Positions 26,703 through 35,339 of a DNA stretch of 64,000 nucleotides are shown here, in pieces (the stretch's first letter is position 1; the number at the start of each line of letters is the position of its first letter). This stretch comes from Psychrobacter sp. JB385 (GTDB taxonomy: Bacteria; Pseudomonadota; Gammaproteobacteria; Pseudomonadales; Moraxellaceae). The notes below the pieces were generated by a model that had not been told where the DNA came from, searched no databases, and saw nothing but the letters and a program-made list of their open reading frames with translations. The position numbers and the translations under genes were made by a program. Location: the NCBI RefSeq assembly GCF_900163785.1, contig NZ_FUKN01000005.1:1-64000 (forward strand), given 5' to 3'.

Positions 26703-27623
26703 CTATTTATTTTTTGCTACCCATTCTAACAAGCCATCAACATGGCGAAAGTCATCCCAGCTTCGACAAGGCAGATGCGGCATCAAATTATTTATCATCT
26801 TAGACAATGCATTGCCAGGACCCATCTCGATAATCATACTGGGCTGATACTCTTGAATGGTTTCCATACACGTATACCAGTCCAACGAATGATCAATTTG
26901 ACTTGAAAGAATCTGTAGACCTTGCTTGGCAGTGTAGTATTTTATACCCTCAGTCGCGCTAATAATAGGGGTTTGCATCACTGGCATGGTCATTGCGTCA
27001 GTATATGCTCGGAATTTCTCGGCAGCGGCTTGCATCATTTTGGTATGAGAAGGAACAGAGACGTTAAGTAACTTGGTATTTCGTGCGCCGAGCGTTTGCG
27101 CCAGTTGTTCCGCCTGACTCAGATTTTCATTGTGCCCAGCAATGATGAATTGGTCTTCACCAATTTTAATAGACAAGTAGGTATGGGTTTCTAAAAGTAA
27201 TTTTTCAAGTTCGCTACTGTGTAGCCCTTGTACCGATAATAAACCACTAGACGCCGAGACGTCTTCTTCCATGAGCTTGGCCCTTTGCTGAACCAGTGTC
27301 AATCCTGCCTCAAAATCCAGCTCTGCACTACAGCAGAACGCATTGATTTCGCCCAAGGAATAGCCAGCAAAAGCAATGGGTTTTTCAATCATCTGGCGCA
27401 GCTTCTGCCAACGATGATACTGCAAGGTATAAATAAAGGGCTGCGCAATCTCGTTGTTGAATATTGTCTCGCCAGCAAAAGCACTATCAATCTCGTTTGC
27501 GAATAGATCTGGCATCATATCTTTTAGCAATGCTTGCTCGTGTTCGCTGGTGTCATTTAACACCTCTTCTATGTGCCGCTGACCTTGTAGACCTTGCCCA
27601 CTAAACAGAAGGATTAAACTCAT
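26703..27623 (-). CDS. mdcH: Malonate decarboxylase epsilon subunit, malonyl-CoA:ACP transacylase
   Basis: 306 residues from the ATG at 27623, preceded by AAGG. A longer upstream frame overlaps mdcB and is rejected. It begins LILLFSGQGLQGQ and shows the acyltransferase elbow GYSLGEINAF. It primes or reloads the decarboxylase by moving malonyl to the acetyl-S-ACP subunit MdcC. The start overlaps the end of mdcB by 23 bases, and it is the last gene of the malonate operon. Confidence 0.9.
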   Translation of the reverse strand: MSLILLFSGQGLQGQRHIEEVLNDTSEHEQALLKDMMPDLFANEIDSAFAGETIFNNEIAQPFIYTLQYHRWQKLRQMIEKPIAFAGYSLGEINAFCCSAELDFEAGLTLVQQRAKLMEEDVSASSGLLSVQGLHSSELEKLLLETHTYLSIKIGEDQFIIAGHNENLSQAEQLAQTLGARNTKLLNVSVPSHTKMMQAAAEKFRAYTDAMTMPVMQTPIISATEGIKYYTAKQGLQILSSQIDHSLDWYTCMETIQEYQPSMIIEMGPGNALSKMINNLMPHLPCRSWDDFRHVDGLLEWVAKNK

Positions 27624-28488
27624 TTTCGACCTTATAAAAGAAAATCGTAACCGCCAACAAATCTGCACTGCCGCCTGGGCTAAGGTTACGGTGAATGAAA
27701 TAGTCATTGATCGTACTGACTGCTTGACGCCATTTAGGTTGATGGACGCCCCCTGCTTGTAAGAACTGTGTTGCCATGGTCTGGGCATTGGTCAAGTCAG
27801 CCATGCCGCCGCGCCAGACCAGATTGGTGTCCGATAAAGACGCTATTAATGTCATTAAGGTTTGCATGGCGGCTTTTTCAAAGTCTTGAGTACGATAAAG
27901 CGTCTCATAAAAACAAGGCAATGCTGTGTTTTGAATGATTTGAAAACCCGTTGCGACCATTTCTATCGCGCCTGTCACGCCATATTTTTTATACATTTGC
28001 TGCCCATGGCTGTCAGCTTTGCGCTCTAGCCGATGCGTCAAGTCATACTGCCAGCTTTCGACGATTTGTGCACAAATATTTTGCGTGGTCAGTGTTTGGT
28101 TGTCTTGTAGACATTTACCAATCGCGGCGCTAGCAAAGCCCAAATTAAAGATAGCGCCTTTGTGCGTATTTATATTGTTGGTCGCTTGGCGCATCTTTAT
28201 TTCTTGCTCGATGCCTGCTTTTTTTATATCGTCAAAATCTTTGTTGTCATGACCATAGGCGCTGAGGGTCGCAAAATACCCGCGCAGCGATTGGATACTG
28301 GCGATAAACGTACCATAATCCATATCTGCATGGCTACCATTGCCTGAAGGGCAAACCAATCCCGGTTTGTTTTCAAGGTTGATCTCTTCATATAACGCAT
28401 CAAGCGCAAAATCATCGATTTGCTGCCAAATGACCTGTTTAGAAAATAAGACGTCGCTTGTGGGCGTCGATAAAACGTTCACACTCAT
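27601..28488 (-). CDS. mdcB: Triphosphoribosyl-dephospho-CoA synthase
   Basis: 295 residues of the CitG/MdcB family: NKPGLVCPSGNGSHADMDY, THKGAIFNLG and LSPGGSADLLAVTIF are visible. It makes the precursor of the 2'-(5''-phosphoribosyl)-3'-dephospho-CoA prosthetic group of MdcC from ATP and dephospho-CoA. It overlaps mdcG by 50 bases upstream and mdcH by 23 bases downstream, so translation is tightly coupled. Confidence 0.92.
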   Translation of the reverse strand: MSVNVLSTPTSDVLFSKQVIWQQIDDFALDALYEEINLENKPGLVCPSGNGSHADMDYGTFIASIQSLRGYFATLSAYGHDNKDFDDIKKAGIEQEIKMRQATNNINTHKGAIFNLGFASAAIGKCLQDNQTLTTQNICAQIVESWQYDLTHRLERKADSHGQQMYKKYGVTGAIEMVATGFQIIQNTALPCFYETLYRTQDFEKAAMQTLMTLIASLSDTNLVWRGGMADLTNAQTMATQFLQAGGVHQPKWRQAVSTINDYFIHRNLSPGGSADLLAVTIFFYKVENEFNPSV

Positions 28489-29143
28489 CTGTATTCCATC
28501 CTAGTAATACGTCTATTGTTTGTAGCTCAACCTCATGAAGCGTTTTGATAACCACGGTCGGTATATCAGACACCAAGGCTTGACTAAGCTCATTAAATGA
28601 CACGTCTTTCTGTCCATGCAATCTGACTTCCCCATCGACTCGCAAGTTCGCTACGGATAAGGCAAATTGCTTAAAGGTTTCAATTTTTATTAATAGTTCT
28701 GCTAGCCTATCCATCTCATGAACAATGATTAAAATATCAAGATCTGATGTGGGCGTGACAAAAGGCAGATTGGTAAAGTATTGATTGGCAAAAGAGCCGT
28801 ACACATAAGCATTGGCTTTCAAATCACAACACTGTCTGACAAAAGACCGCGTCTGTTCTTGAAGGTTTTTAGGAAGGCTGGATATCGTCGTCTCAAGTGC
28901 TAATGGTAAAGTAGTGATTTGAGGCGGCGCAGACAACTCAAGCGCAAGTCTATATTTGCAGTGGTTTTCTATGTGGCTGGTGGCGACTTTTGAGACGTGC
29001 GGTGTGTTTTGCCGACAGACTGTGAAAGGCTGTTTGGCTTCAATCATGTGGTTAATGGCTTGAATGACAGATAAAGGCACAGAAGCATTTAACAAGGTAA
29101 ATGCTTCTTTTGGTTGTAAGTAGACTAAGTCATGACGATGCAT
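28439..29143 (-). CDS. mdcG: Phosphoribosyl-dephospho-CoA transferase (holo-ACP synthase)
   Basis: 234 residues from the ATG at 29143 (AGGTGG upstream), preferred over a GTG three codons earlier. The nucleotidyltransferase core shows VYGSFANQYFTNLPFVTPTSD-type features: GSFANQ near 120 and SDLDILI near 140 with two Asp residues. It attaches the special CoA-like group to the serine of MdcC. It is the first gene after a 223-base gap that contains a dispersed repeat, and overlaps mdcB by 50 bases. Confidence 0.9.
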   Translation of the reverse strand: MHRHDLVYLQPKEAFTLLNASVPLSVIQAINHMIEAKQPFTVCRQNTPHVSKVATSHIENHCKYRLALELSAPPQITTLPLALETTISSLPKNLQEQTRSFVRQCCDLKANAYVYGSFANQYFTNLPFVTPTSDLDILIIVHEMDRLAELLIKIETFKQFALSVANLRVDGEVRLHGQKDVSFNELSQALVSDIPTVVIKTLHEVELQTIDVLLGWNTDECERFIDAHKRRLIF

Positions 29144-29206
29144 GCAAACCACCTATTTGTCTATTTATTCAGCCATTTCTTTAGCTATCTATTTATTGGC
29201 CTACAG

Positions 29207-29343
29207 TTAATCCAACATAAAAATGGTATAGAAAGCAATCATGTTCTACTGGTATAAATTTTCCTTGCTGGCTGTTCGCAAGCGTGACAGAGGCTTCGTA
29301 AAATTTACTCCAGTAGAACTTTACTCTTTTTAAATTGGATTAA
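29207..29343. repeat. Dispersed palindromic repeat, copy A (inside the malonate operon)
   Basis: 137 bases ending in TTAATCCAA on the left and its inverse TTGGATTAA on the right. A 20-base inner arm GTTCTACTGGTATAAATTTT (29243-29262) mirrors 29300-29319 at all but two positions. The central part (aaattttcc...agaggcttcg) matches copies B and C in reverse orientation. It lies between mdcE and mdcG and has no ORF. Confidence 0.7.
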
Positions 29344-29366
29344 ATATATCCAATAGACGGATTAAT

Positions 29367-30086
29367 TTAAGCACTTAAAACCTTATCAACCACTTCATTG
29401 CACAGTAGACGACCCTCTCTTTCTTTGGCGACCTGACGACGATTGTCCGTCAAAAAATCCTGAATATGCGTCTGTTGCGATTCAATGGCATTTTCTACCA
29501 ACTGCTCATCAAGATTGACCCATATCTCATCCACTGCGCCCATTTTATAGAAATTTTCTACACCAGGGGCAAAGATTGCCGAGGTCTTGGACAAAGACTG
29601 AAGCTTGTCTAGTGGTATCTTGGTCACTCTTGACATGGCGTTGAGATCCATGACTTTGACTTGGCTCGACTGAAGAGCAAAGATTTGGTTCGCCATCAGA
29701 CCATAAGATAAGAAGCCACCACTGACCGCCTCGCCCAAAATAATGGCCAAGTTAGGATGCTCACTGCGTCTGAGCAAATCGACACACGCCGCCAAATGCG
29801 CAAACGTTCTGTTTAGACACAGCAGCTCATCGGCGCGAGAAGAATCCTGCCCTTGGGTATCAACAATAAAGACAATCGGTGTTTTTTTGCCTTGAGCAAT
29901 GACGTCCAAGACCTCATTGGCGAGTCTGATGGCGATGGCTTGGTTAATGGCTGCTGAATCCACCGTCCCGATAATCTCGACCTTACCTATTTTGGTTTTG
30001 GCACTGCCGCGTATGACCCAATTATCGATTTGATACTCAAGCTCATTGGGAAACAATTCGGCTAAAATAGTTTGTGTTTGCATCAT
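29367..30086 (-). CDS. mdcE: Malonate decarboxylase gamma subunit (carboxyltransferase/decarboxylase)
   Basis: 239 residues of the crotonase-like carboxyltransferase fold, with GEAVSGGFLSYGLMANQ as oxyanion region and VDTQGQDSS. With MdcD it decarboxylates malonyl-S-ACP to acetyl-S-ACP plus CO2 without biotin. The frame begins ATGATG; the second ATG has better spacing from AAGGAT. The start lies one base past the mdcD stop. Soluble complex subunit. Confidence 0.9.
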   Translation of the reverse strand: MMQTQTILAELFPNELEYQIDNWVIRGSAKTKIGKVEIIGTVDSAAINQAIAIRLANEVLDVIAQGKKTPIVFIVDTQGQDSSRADELLCLNRTFAHLAACVDLLRRSEHPNLAIILGEAVSGGFLSYGLMANQIFALQSSQVKVMDLNAMSRVTKIPLDKLQSLSKTSAIFAPGVENFYKMGAVDEIWVNLDEQLVENAIESQQTHIQDFLTDNRRQVAKEREGRLLCNEVVDKVLSA

Positions 30087-30087
30087 A

Positions 30088-31005
30088 TTATCCTTGTTTA
30101 ATGGCTCTAATTTGCTTGGCGCTCAGCATAGAAATAGATTCAGGATTTTTTATATTCATGGCTTCCCAAATGGCGATACTGTCTTTTTCACCAAACCATT
30201 GATCATATTGTTGTTGCAAGCCATCCTGTTGTTGCTGCAAATAGGCCAAATCTATAGTGGCAACTGGTAGACCAATACTATCCGCCACGGCTTGCGTAAT
30301 CTCATCGATATCGTCTTCGACCAACACTTGCACATGGTCAAGCAGATAACGAGTCTTACCGCCCGTCACTCGCCACACTAGCGCGCGGTCTTTAGAGTCA
30401 AACTCTTCCACGCCTTTTAGGGTTTCAATCACTTCAGGCCCTGACAGTGCCAAGCGTCCCTCTTCCGTCATGATAATGTGCGTACTCAAGCAAGAACAAA
30501 TACCCATCCCACCAAATGCGCCATTCGTACCGCCGATAACAGTAATAATAGGTATGCCTGCATTACGAACCTTAAGCATCGCGCGCATAATCTCAGAGAT
30601 GGTAATCAAGCCTGCATTGGCTTCATGCAAACGCACGCCACCAGAATCTACCAAAAACACCACCGCTTTTGGCTGCTCTTCAAGCGCTTTGAGTAGCATG
30701 CCAACGATTTTTGCGCCATGCATCTCGCCCACAGCGCCGCCCATAAAGCGACCTTCTTGAGCGATGACATAAACGGCATCTTCTTTGATGGTTGCCTTAC
30801 CGATGATGACCCCATCATCAAAACTGCCCGTAATATCTAATGAAGCAAGATTGGGACTGGTCGGCACGCTGCCGGGTTTGAGAATTTCTACAAAACTGCC
30901 GTTATCGACGATACTGGCAATGCGATTACGAGCAGTCTTTTCATAGAAACTTTTTTGAATGTGTGAATTTTCTTGGTGTGAGTCTTTATTATTGGAATTA
31001 CTCAT
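30088..31005 (-). CDS. mdcD: Malonate decarboxylase beta subunit
   Basis: 305 residues. Landmarks of the carboxyltransferase beta subunit are FLVDSGGVRLHEANAG near 115-130, IGGTNGAFGGMGI near 160 and LALSGPEVIE near 195. It forms the decarboxylase pair with MdcE. The gene starts 8 bases inside the end of mdcC and stops just before mdcE. Confidence 0.93.
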   Translation of the reverse strand: MSNSNNKDSHQENSHIQKSFYEKTARNRIASIVDNGSFVEILKPGSVPTSPNLASLDITGSFDDGVIIGKATIKEDAVYVIAQEGRFMGGAVGEMHGAKIVGMLLKALEEQPKAVVFLVDSGGVRLHEANAGLITISEIMRAMLKVRNAGIPIITVIGGTNGAFGGMGICSCLSTHIIMTEEGRLALSGPEVIETLKGVEEFDSKDRALVWRVTGGKTRYLLDHVQVLVEDDIDEITQAVADSIGLPVATIDLAYLQQQQDGLQQQYDQWFGEKDSIAIWEAMNIKNPESISMLSAKQIRAIKQG

Positions 31006-31315
31006 GTGCTTCCCCCTCTAAAATGTTAATCGCTTGGCTCAGGCGCAGGCTCACGACCGCAGGCGTTGCACCCATATCGTTGATTTCAAACTGTAAGCCG
31101 CCCACCGCATAACGATTGACAAATTCTTGGATAACGGCTTCCCAAATATGATCAAAACCTGCGACTGAAGTGTTGATCATAAACTTGCTTTGCTCATTGT
31201 CGTCCAATGCTGAGACCAATATCTCTAGATTGCCTGAGCCAACCACACCGCAAATAACGTCTTTTGTGGTCACATCAAAGGGTTCTGATTTAAATGTATA
31301 ATTAATTAAGTTCAT
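30998..31315 (-). CDS. mdcC: Malonate decarboxylase acyl carrier protein (delta subunit)
   Basis: 105 residues from the ATG at 31315, with AAGGAT six bases upstream. A longer frame running into mdcA is a shadow. The prosthetic-group attachment site is Ser27 in GVVGSGNLE. The protein carries acetyl/malonyl thioesters between MdcA and MdcDE. It overlaps mdcD by 8 bases. Confidence 0.92.
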   Translation of the reverse strand: MNLINYTFKSEPFDVTTKDVICGVVGSGNLEILVSALDDNEQSKFMINTSVAGFDHIWEAVIQEFVNRYAVGGLQFEINDMGATPAVVSLRLSQAINILEGEAHE

Positions 31316-31358
31316 AGTTGTATCCTTAGCAGTTTTGTTCGCCTTTTTTAAAACCTGA

Positions 31359-33014
31359 TTACCAGTTTCTAAAACGACTTGGCGGCGCATAAGTGCCGTT
31401 AGACCATCTGACCAAATCCTTGACCGATTTTGCTGCCAACAAGTCTCTATTTGCTTTTGAGATATCGATGCCAAAGTCTTCTGGACGCTGGATGATGCCG
31501 CGCGCGCGTAATTCTTTTACTTTTTCATGATCGCGCTCCATACCGATCGCGGTATAGCCTGCAACCCCCCGAATCGCTTGCTCTCGCTCCTCTGGTGTGC
31601 GGCACAGCAATAAGTTGGCGATACCTTCTTCGGTCACAATGTGGGTCACATCATCGCCATAAATCATGATAGGCGGAAAATCACTGCCCATTTTTTCTTG
31701 TAATTGCCACGCATCAAGCTCTTCGACAAAGACAGGATTCATGTTTTCACGGAAGGTTTCGACCAGCTGTACCACAAGCTTACGACCTTTAATCACGCGT
31801 CCGTCAGTCGCTTCTTGTCCCGCTTTTAGATAGCCGTAGCTCGAATGTCTACGTCCGTGCGGGTCTGAGCCCATGTTTGGCGCACCACCAAACCCAGCAA
31901 TGCGGTCAACAGTCGCCGTCGAGCTATTGCCTTGCAAGTCAATTTGCAGGGTAGAACCAATGAATAAATCACAAGCGTATAAGCCTGCTGTTTGGCTAAA
32001 GGCTCGGTTAGAGCGCATACTGCCATCACTGCCTGTAAAAAAGACATCTGGACGCTGCTGAATATAGTCATCCATACCCACTTCTGAGCCAAAGCTATGA
32101 ATACTTTCAACAAAGCCACTCTCAATCGCAGGAATCATCGTTGGATGCGGATTGAGCGCCCAGTTCGTGCATATTTTGCCTTTTAAGTTTAACTCTTCAG
32201 CATAAGTGGGCAGCAACAGCTCGATAGCAGCGGTATTAAAACCAATACCGTGATTAAGACGCTTAATCTGATACGGTGCATAAATGCCTTTAATCACCAT
32301 CATGGCCATTAAAATCTGTACATCAGTAATCTGAGCAGGATCACGCGTAAACAGCGGCTCAATGTAGTTGGGTCTAGGCGCTACAATGACAAAATCCACC
32401 CAATCTGCGGGAATATCAACGCGCGGCACGTCATCTACCAACTCATTGACCTGTGCGATGACGATACCGCTTTTGAATGCGGTGGACTCTACAATAGCAG
32501 GCGTATCTTCGGTATTTGAGCCAGTGTACAGATTGCCATTGGCATCTGCTGAATGGGCTGTGATTAGGCAGACGTTTGGCGTCAAATCAATAAAATATCT
32601 GCCGTATAATTCAAGATACGTATGAATTGAGCCAATGTGAATCTGCTGTTTTTGAACCAATTTTGCCAATCGTAAGGCTTGCGGGCCTGCAAAAGAAAAA
32701 TCGACTTTGCTGGCAATCCCTTTTTCAAATATGTCGATGTGACTGGGTAAGGCCAATACCGATTGCAAAATATGCAAGTTGTTCAGGACATCAGGATTAC
32801 ATTGAGAGAGACATTCGGACAAAAAGTCAGCTTGTTTTTGATTGTTACCTTCTATACAGACTTTGTCTTCACGAGCAATGACGGTTTCGAGCAGCTCAAC
32901 CACTCTATCATTTGGGACCAGTTTTTTTAATCCCTTTTCGGCCGCCGCATGAATCTTTGCCAGCCGTTTGGTTTTTTGTGTGTCCCATGTGGTTTCGTTT
33001 ATGGTCGTGTTCAT
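31359..33014 (-). CDS. mdcA: Malonate decarboxylase alpha subunit (acetyl-S-ACP:malonate ACP transferase)
   Basis: 551 residues, the usual length. It shows the CoA-transferase-like fold with NHGIGFNTAAIELLLPTYAEE, GSDGSMRSNRAF and GFGGAPNMGSDPHGRRH. It exchanges acetyl for malonyl on MdcC. AAGGGA precedes the ATG. It follows the madLM transporter genes in the same direction, with 80 bases between, and starts the enzymatic part of the operon. Confidence 0.95.
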   Translation of the reverse strand: MNTTINETTWDTQKTKRLAKIHAAAEKGLKKLVPNDRVVELLETVIAREDKVCIEGNNQKQADFLSECLSQCNPDVLNNLHILQSVLALPSHIDIFEKGIASKVDFSFAGPQALRLAKLVQKQQIHIGSIHTYLELYGRYFIDLTPNVCLITAHSADANGNLYTGSNTEDTPAIVESTAFKSGIVIAQVNELVDDVPRVDIPADWVDFVIVAPRPNYIEPLFTRDPAQITDVQILMAMMVIKGIYAPYQIKRLNHGIGFNTAAIELLLPTYAEELNLKGKICTNWALNPHPTMIPAIESGFVESIHSFGSEVGMDDYIQQRPDVFFTGSDGSMRSNRAFSQTAGLYACDLFIGSTLQIDLQGNSSTATVDRIAGFGGAPNMGSDPHGRRHSSYGYLKAGQEATDGRVIKGRKLVVQLVETFRENMNPVFVEELDAWQLQEKMGSDFPPIMIYGDDVTHIVTEEGIANLLLCRTPEEREQAIRGVAGYTAIGMERDHEKVKELRARGIIQRPEDFGIDISKANRDLLAAKSVKDLVRWSNGTYAPPSRFRNW

Positions 33015-33094
33015 AAGATTCCCTTTTTCTATTTATCAAAAACTGGTTATCAAAAGTCGAGCTATTAAAAATTTGGTTATTAAAAGACTATTTA

Positions 33095-33853
33095 TTAAAA
33101 GAAGGCATTTAGCGTTAAAAAGAATATAGACGGTCCTAATAAAGCACCGAGTCCTGTGTAAAAAGTAGCGACCAAAGCACCATATGGTACCAATCGTACA
33201 TCTGTACCTGCCAATCCAGCTGCCACGCCACTAGTCGTTCCTACCAAACCACCAAAAATCATGGCTGAGCGAGGGCTTTTGAGATACATGAATCGAGCAA
33301 GCAGAGGGGTTGCAATCATAAAAAATACGGCCTTGATCAAACCAATGGCAATAGATAAAGCGATCACATCAGAGCTTGCTCCAATTGCCGTCCCTGTAAT
33401 AGGTCCTACAATATAAGTCATCGCGCCTGCACCAATGGTGGTCATAGAGACAGCATCTTTATACCCTAACGACCAGGCGACACCAGCCCCTACCACAAAT
33501 GGTATGACGCAACCTAATATCAAGGCAACAATACCAATCTTTCCAGCATTTTTTATCTCTTTTACATCGACTTCAAAAGCGGTTGATGAGATAGCAAGAT
33601 CACGAAGCATCGATCCCCCTAACAGAGCAAAACCAGAAAAAATTGCTATGTCAGAGATACCCTTTTCACCGCCAGTATATAAACCAGCAAAATAGGCGGC
33701 AACTAACCCAAGCGTAATGGCAATAGCAGAGGCTTGCAGTTTATTGTTAGTGAGGTACTTTGATAATAATTGGGAGAAAAGCATCACAAGACCTGTGATT
33801 GCAAGTGCCGTGACAAAGGCATTTTTAGTGAGCGTCTCTATAATTAAGTCCAT
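33095..33853 (-). CDS. madM: Malonate transporter subunit MadM
   Basis: 252 residues, about nine hydrophobic helices; GAGAMTYIVGPITGTAIGASSDV begins the most conserved region around 145-165. With MadL it imports malonate together with Na+ in studied homologues. It follows madL by 74 bases and precedes mdcA by 80 bases, all in one direction. Confidence 0.9.
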   Translation of the reverse strand: MDLIIETLTKNAFVTALAITGLVMLFSQLLSKYLTNNKLQASAIAITLGLVAAYFAGLYTGGEKGISDIAIFSGFALLGGSMLRDLAISSTAFEVDVKEIKNAGKIGIVALILGCVIPFVVGAGVAWSLGYKDAVSMTTIGAGAMTYIVGPITGTAIGASSDVIALSIAIGLIKAVFFMIATPLLARFMYLKSPRSAMIFGGLVGTTSGVAAGLAGTDVRLVPYGALVATFYTGLGALLGPSIFFLTLNAFF

Positions 33854-33927
33854 TTAATTACTCCATTGCGCTATTAAATTAGTGGTTTTAGTTCTCTTAT
33901 GACATGATAATAATACTGATGAAACAC

Positions 33928-34332
33928 TCATAATTGTTCACGAGGTTCTTCAGTCTCATCCCAAGTAAAGGTATCGTAATCATTTCCGATGTTATTGAGT
34001 AAGCGTACGACCAAGATAGTTGCAATAAGCGCAATAACAGAGACAACTGCTGCTACCATGCCACCAGACAATGCAGCGACCACGTTTTGACCCGCCGCCA
34101 TAGCAACAACGATAGGGATATACATCCCTGCCCAATATAGAACACCGAATTGAGTCGCCTTAGGAAGGTAGCCTCTTTTGGCAAGCATCTCTTTACCAAC
34201 AATGAGTAGAATCATTGCGATAGCGACACCACCAATATTGGCATCAACGCCTAATAATTTTCCTAACAGTCCACCAAGAAAAACGCCGAGAAGATAACTA
34301 ACTGCTAATAAAGCAGTGCCATATATGATCAT
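33928..34332 (-). CDS. madL: Malonate transporter subunit MadL
   Basis: 134 residues with four hydrophobic helices and an acidic C-terminal tail (DTFTWDETEEPREQL). GVDANIGGVAIAMILL is the family landmark near 28-43. It is the first gene of the malonate operon, facing the divergent GntR regulator across a 256-base spacer. Confidence 0.9.
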   Translation of the reverse strand: MIIYGTALLAVSYLLGVFLGGLLGKLLGVDANIGGVAIAMILLIVGKEMLAKRGYLPKATQFGVLYWAGMYIPIVVAMAAGQNVVAALSGGMVAAVVSVIALIATILVVRLLNNIGNDYDTFTWDETEEPREQL

Positions 34333-34565
34333 AATAATCGTCCTTGATTATAGTTACAGAGTCTCTATCAACAATCCGTTTGAGATAGAGGTCGCATTAG
34401 ATAAGAGCGAGCGGCAAGCAGAGGTAAAAACGGTCTTTTATTCCTGTAACGTCACAAATCGTGATAAAACTTGTCCGTTTAAAAGACTGCTTATTTCCGC
34501 TGACTTGCTATAATCTAAAACAATTTATTGAAAAGCGCAACGAAATTGTATTTATTATCTATGTA

Positions 34566-34579
34566 TTTTGTATACAAAA
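34566..34579. promoter_or_regulatory. Perfect palindrome TTTTGTATACAAAA, candidate GntR (MdcY) operator
   Basis: A 14-bp perfect palindrome 9 bases before the regulator's ATG, in the divergent spacer. TTGTATACAA matches the GT-N-AC rule of FadR-subfamily GntR operators and the type of site reported for MdcY in Acinetobacter. A TATAAT at 34509-34514 upstream could serve the regulator, placing the palindrome over its transcript start region. Confidence 0.8.
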
Positions 34580-34588
34580 AGGGTTTTT

Positions 34589-35269
34589 ATGAGTTTAATC
34601 GATGATCTGCCTCTATTTTTGCAAATCAGTAAAAAAATAGAAGATGATATTATTTACGGGCATTTTCCGCCTGGTACAAAACTGAATGAAGCAGATTTGT
34701 GTGAGAGATATGGGGTATCAAGAACCCCGATTCGCGAGGCATTGAAGCTGTTGTCTTCTGAAGGATTGGTAGAGATTCGTCCGCGCAGAGGCGCCATTGT
34801 CCCTACTCTAGATGTCGTGACGCTTTGTGAGATGTTTGAGGTCATGGCGCAGCTTGAGGGCATGTGTGGCAGATTGGCTGCAAGAAGAATCAGTGAATCA
34901 GAAAAAGCAGAGCTTTTAGCGTTGCACAATCTTTGCGAAGAGTACTTGTTAGAAGACAATTCCGAGGATTACTATGAAGCCAATCGTAAGTTTCATTTTT
35001 TTCTCTATCGGCTCAGTCATAACGGATTTTTGATAGAGCAAGCGATTAACTTGCACAATCGACTCCACCCTTATAGACGGCTACAATTGCGGGTGAGCAA
35101 TCGGATGCGACATTCTTTTAAAGAACATCAAGACATCTTGGATGCTATCATCAATCATGATGAAGAGTTGGCTGAAACCATATTAAAAGCCCACGTCTCA
35201 GTGCAGGGACATAAATTCACAGATTTGATCGCAACCATGAATCTCAATGAGAGTGAGCAAAACCAATAA
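34589..35269 (+). CDS. mdcY: GntR/FCD regulator of the malonate operon
   Basis: 226 residues from the ATG at 34589 (AGGG upstream). An upstream TTG frame would overlap the operator. The winged helix is at 10-70 (GTKLNEADLCERYGVSRTPI begins the recognition part). The all-helical FCD ligand domain follows (EANRKFHFFLYR, metal-type His residues visible). It is divergent from madL and probably represses the operon until malonate or malonyl-CoA binds. Confidence 0.88.
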   Translation: MSLIDDLPLFLQISKKIEDDIIYGHFPPGTKLNEADLCERYGVSRTPIREALKLLSSEGLVEIRPRRGAIVPTLDVVTLCEMFEVMAQLEGMCGRLAARRISESEKAELLALHNLCEEYLLEDNSEDYYEANRKFHFFLYRLSHNGFLIEQAINLHNRLHPYRRLQLRVSNRMRHSFKEHQDILDAIINHDEELAETILKAHVSVQGHKFTDLIATMNLNESEQNQ

Positions 35270-35339
35270 TAAGCACAGAGCTGATAATAAAAGCAAAGCT
35301 GATGACAAAAGTAGGTATTAGATTCAATGGCCATTGACA

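Noticed and set aside
31316-31474. Extended mdcC frame overlapping mdcA
   Set aside because: The ATG at 31315 has a strong ribosome site and matches the usual MdcC length.
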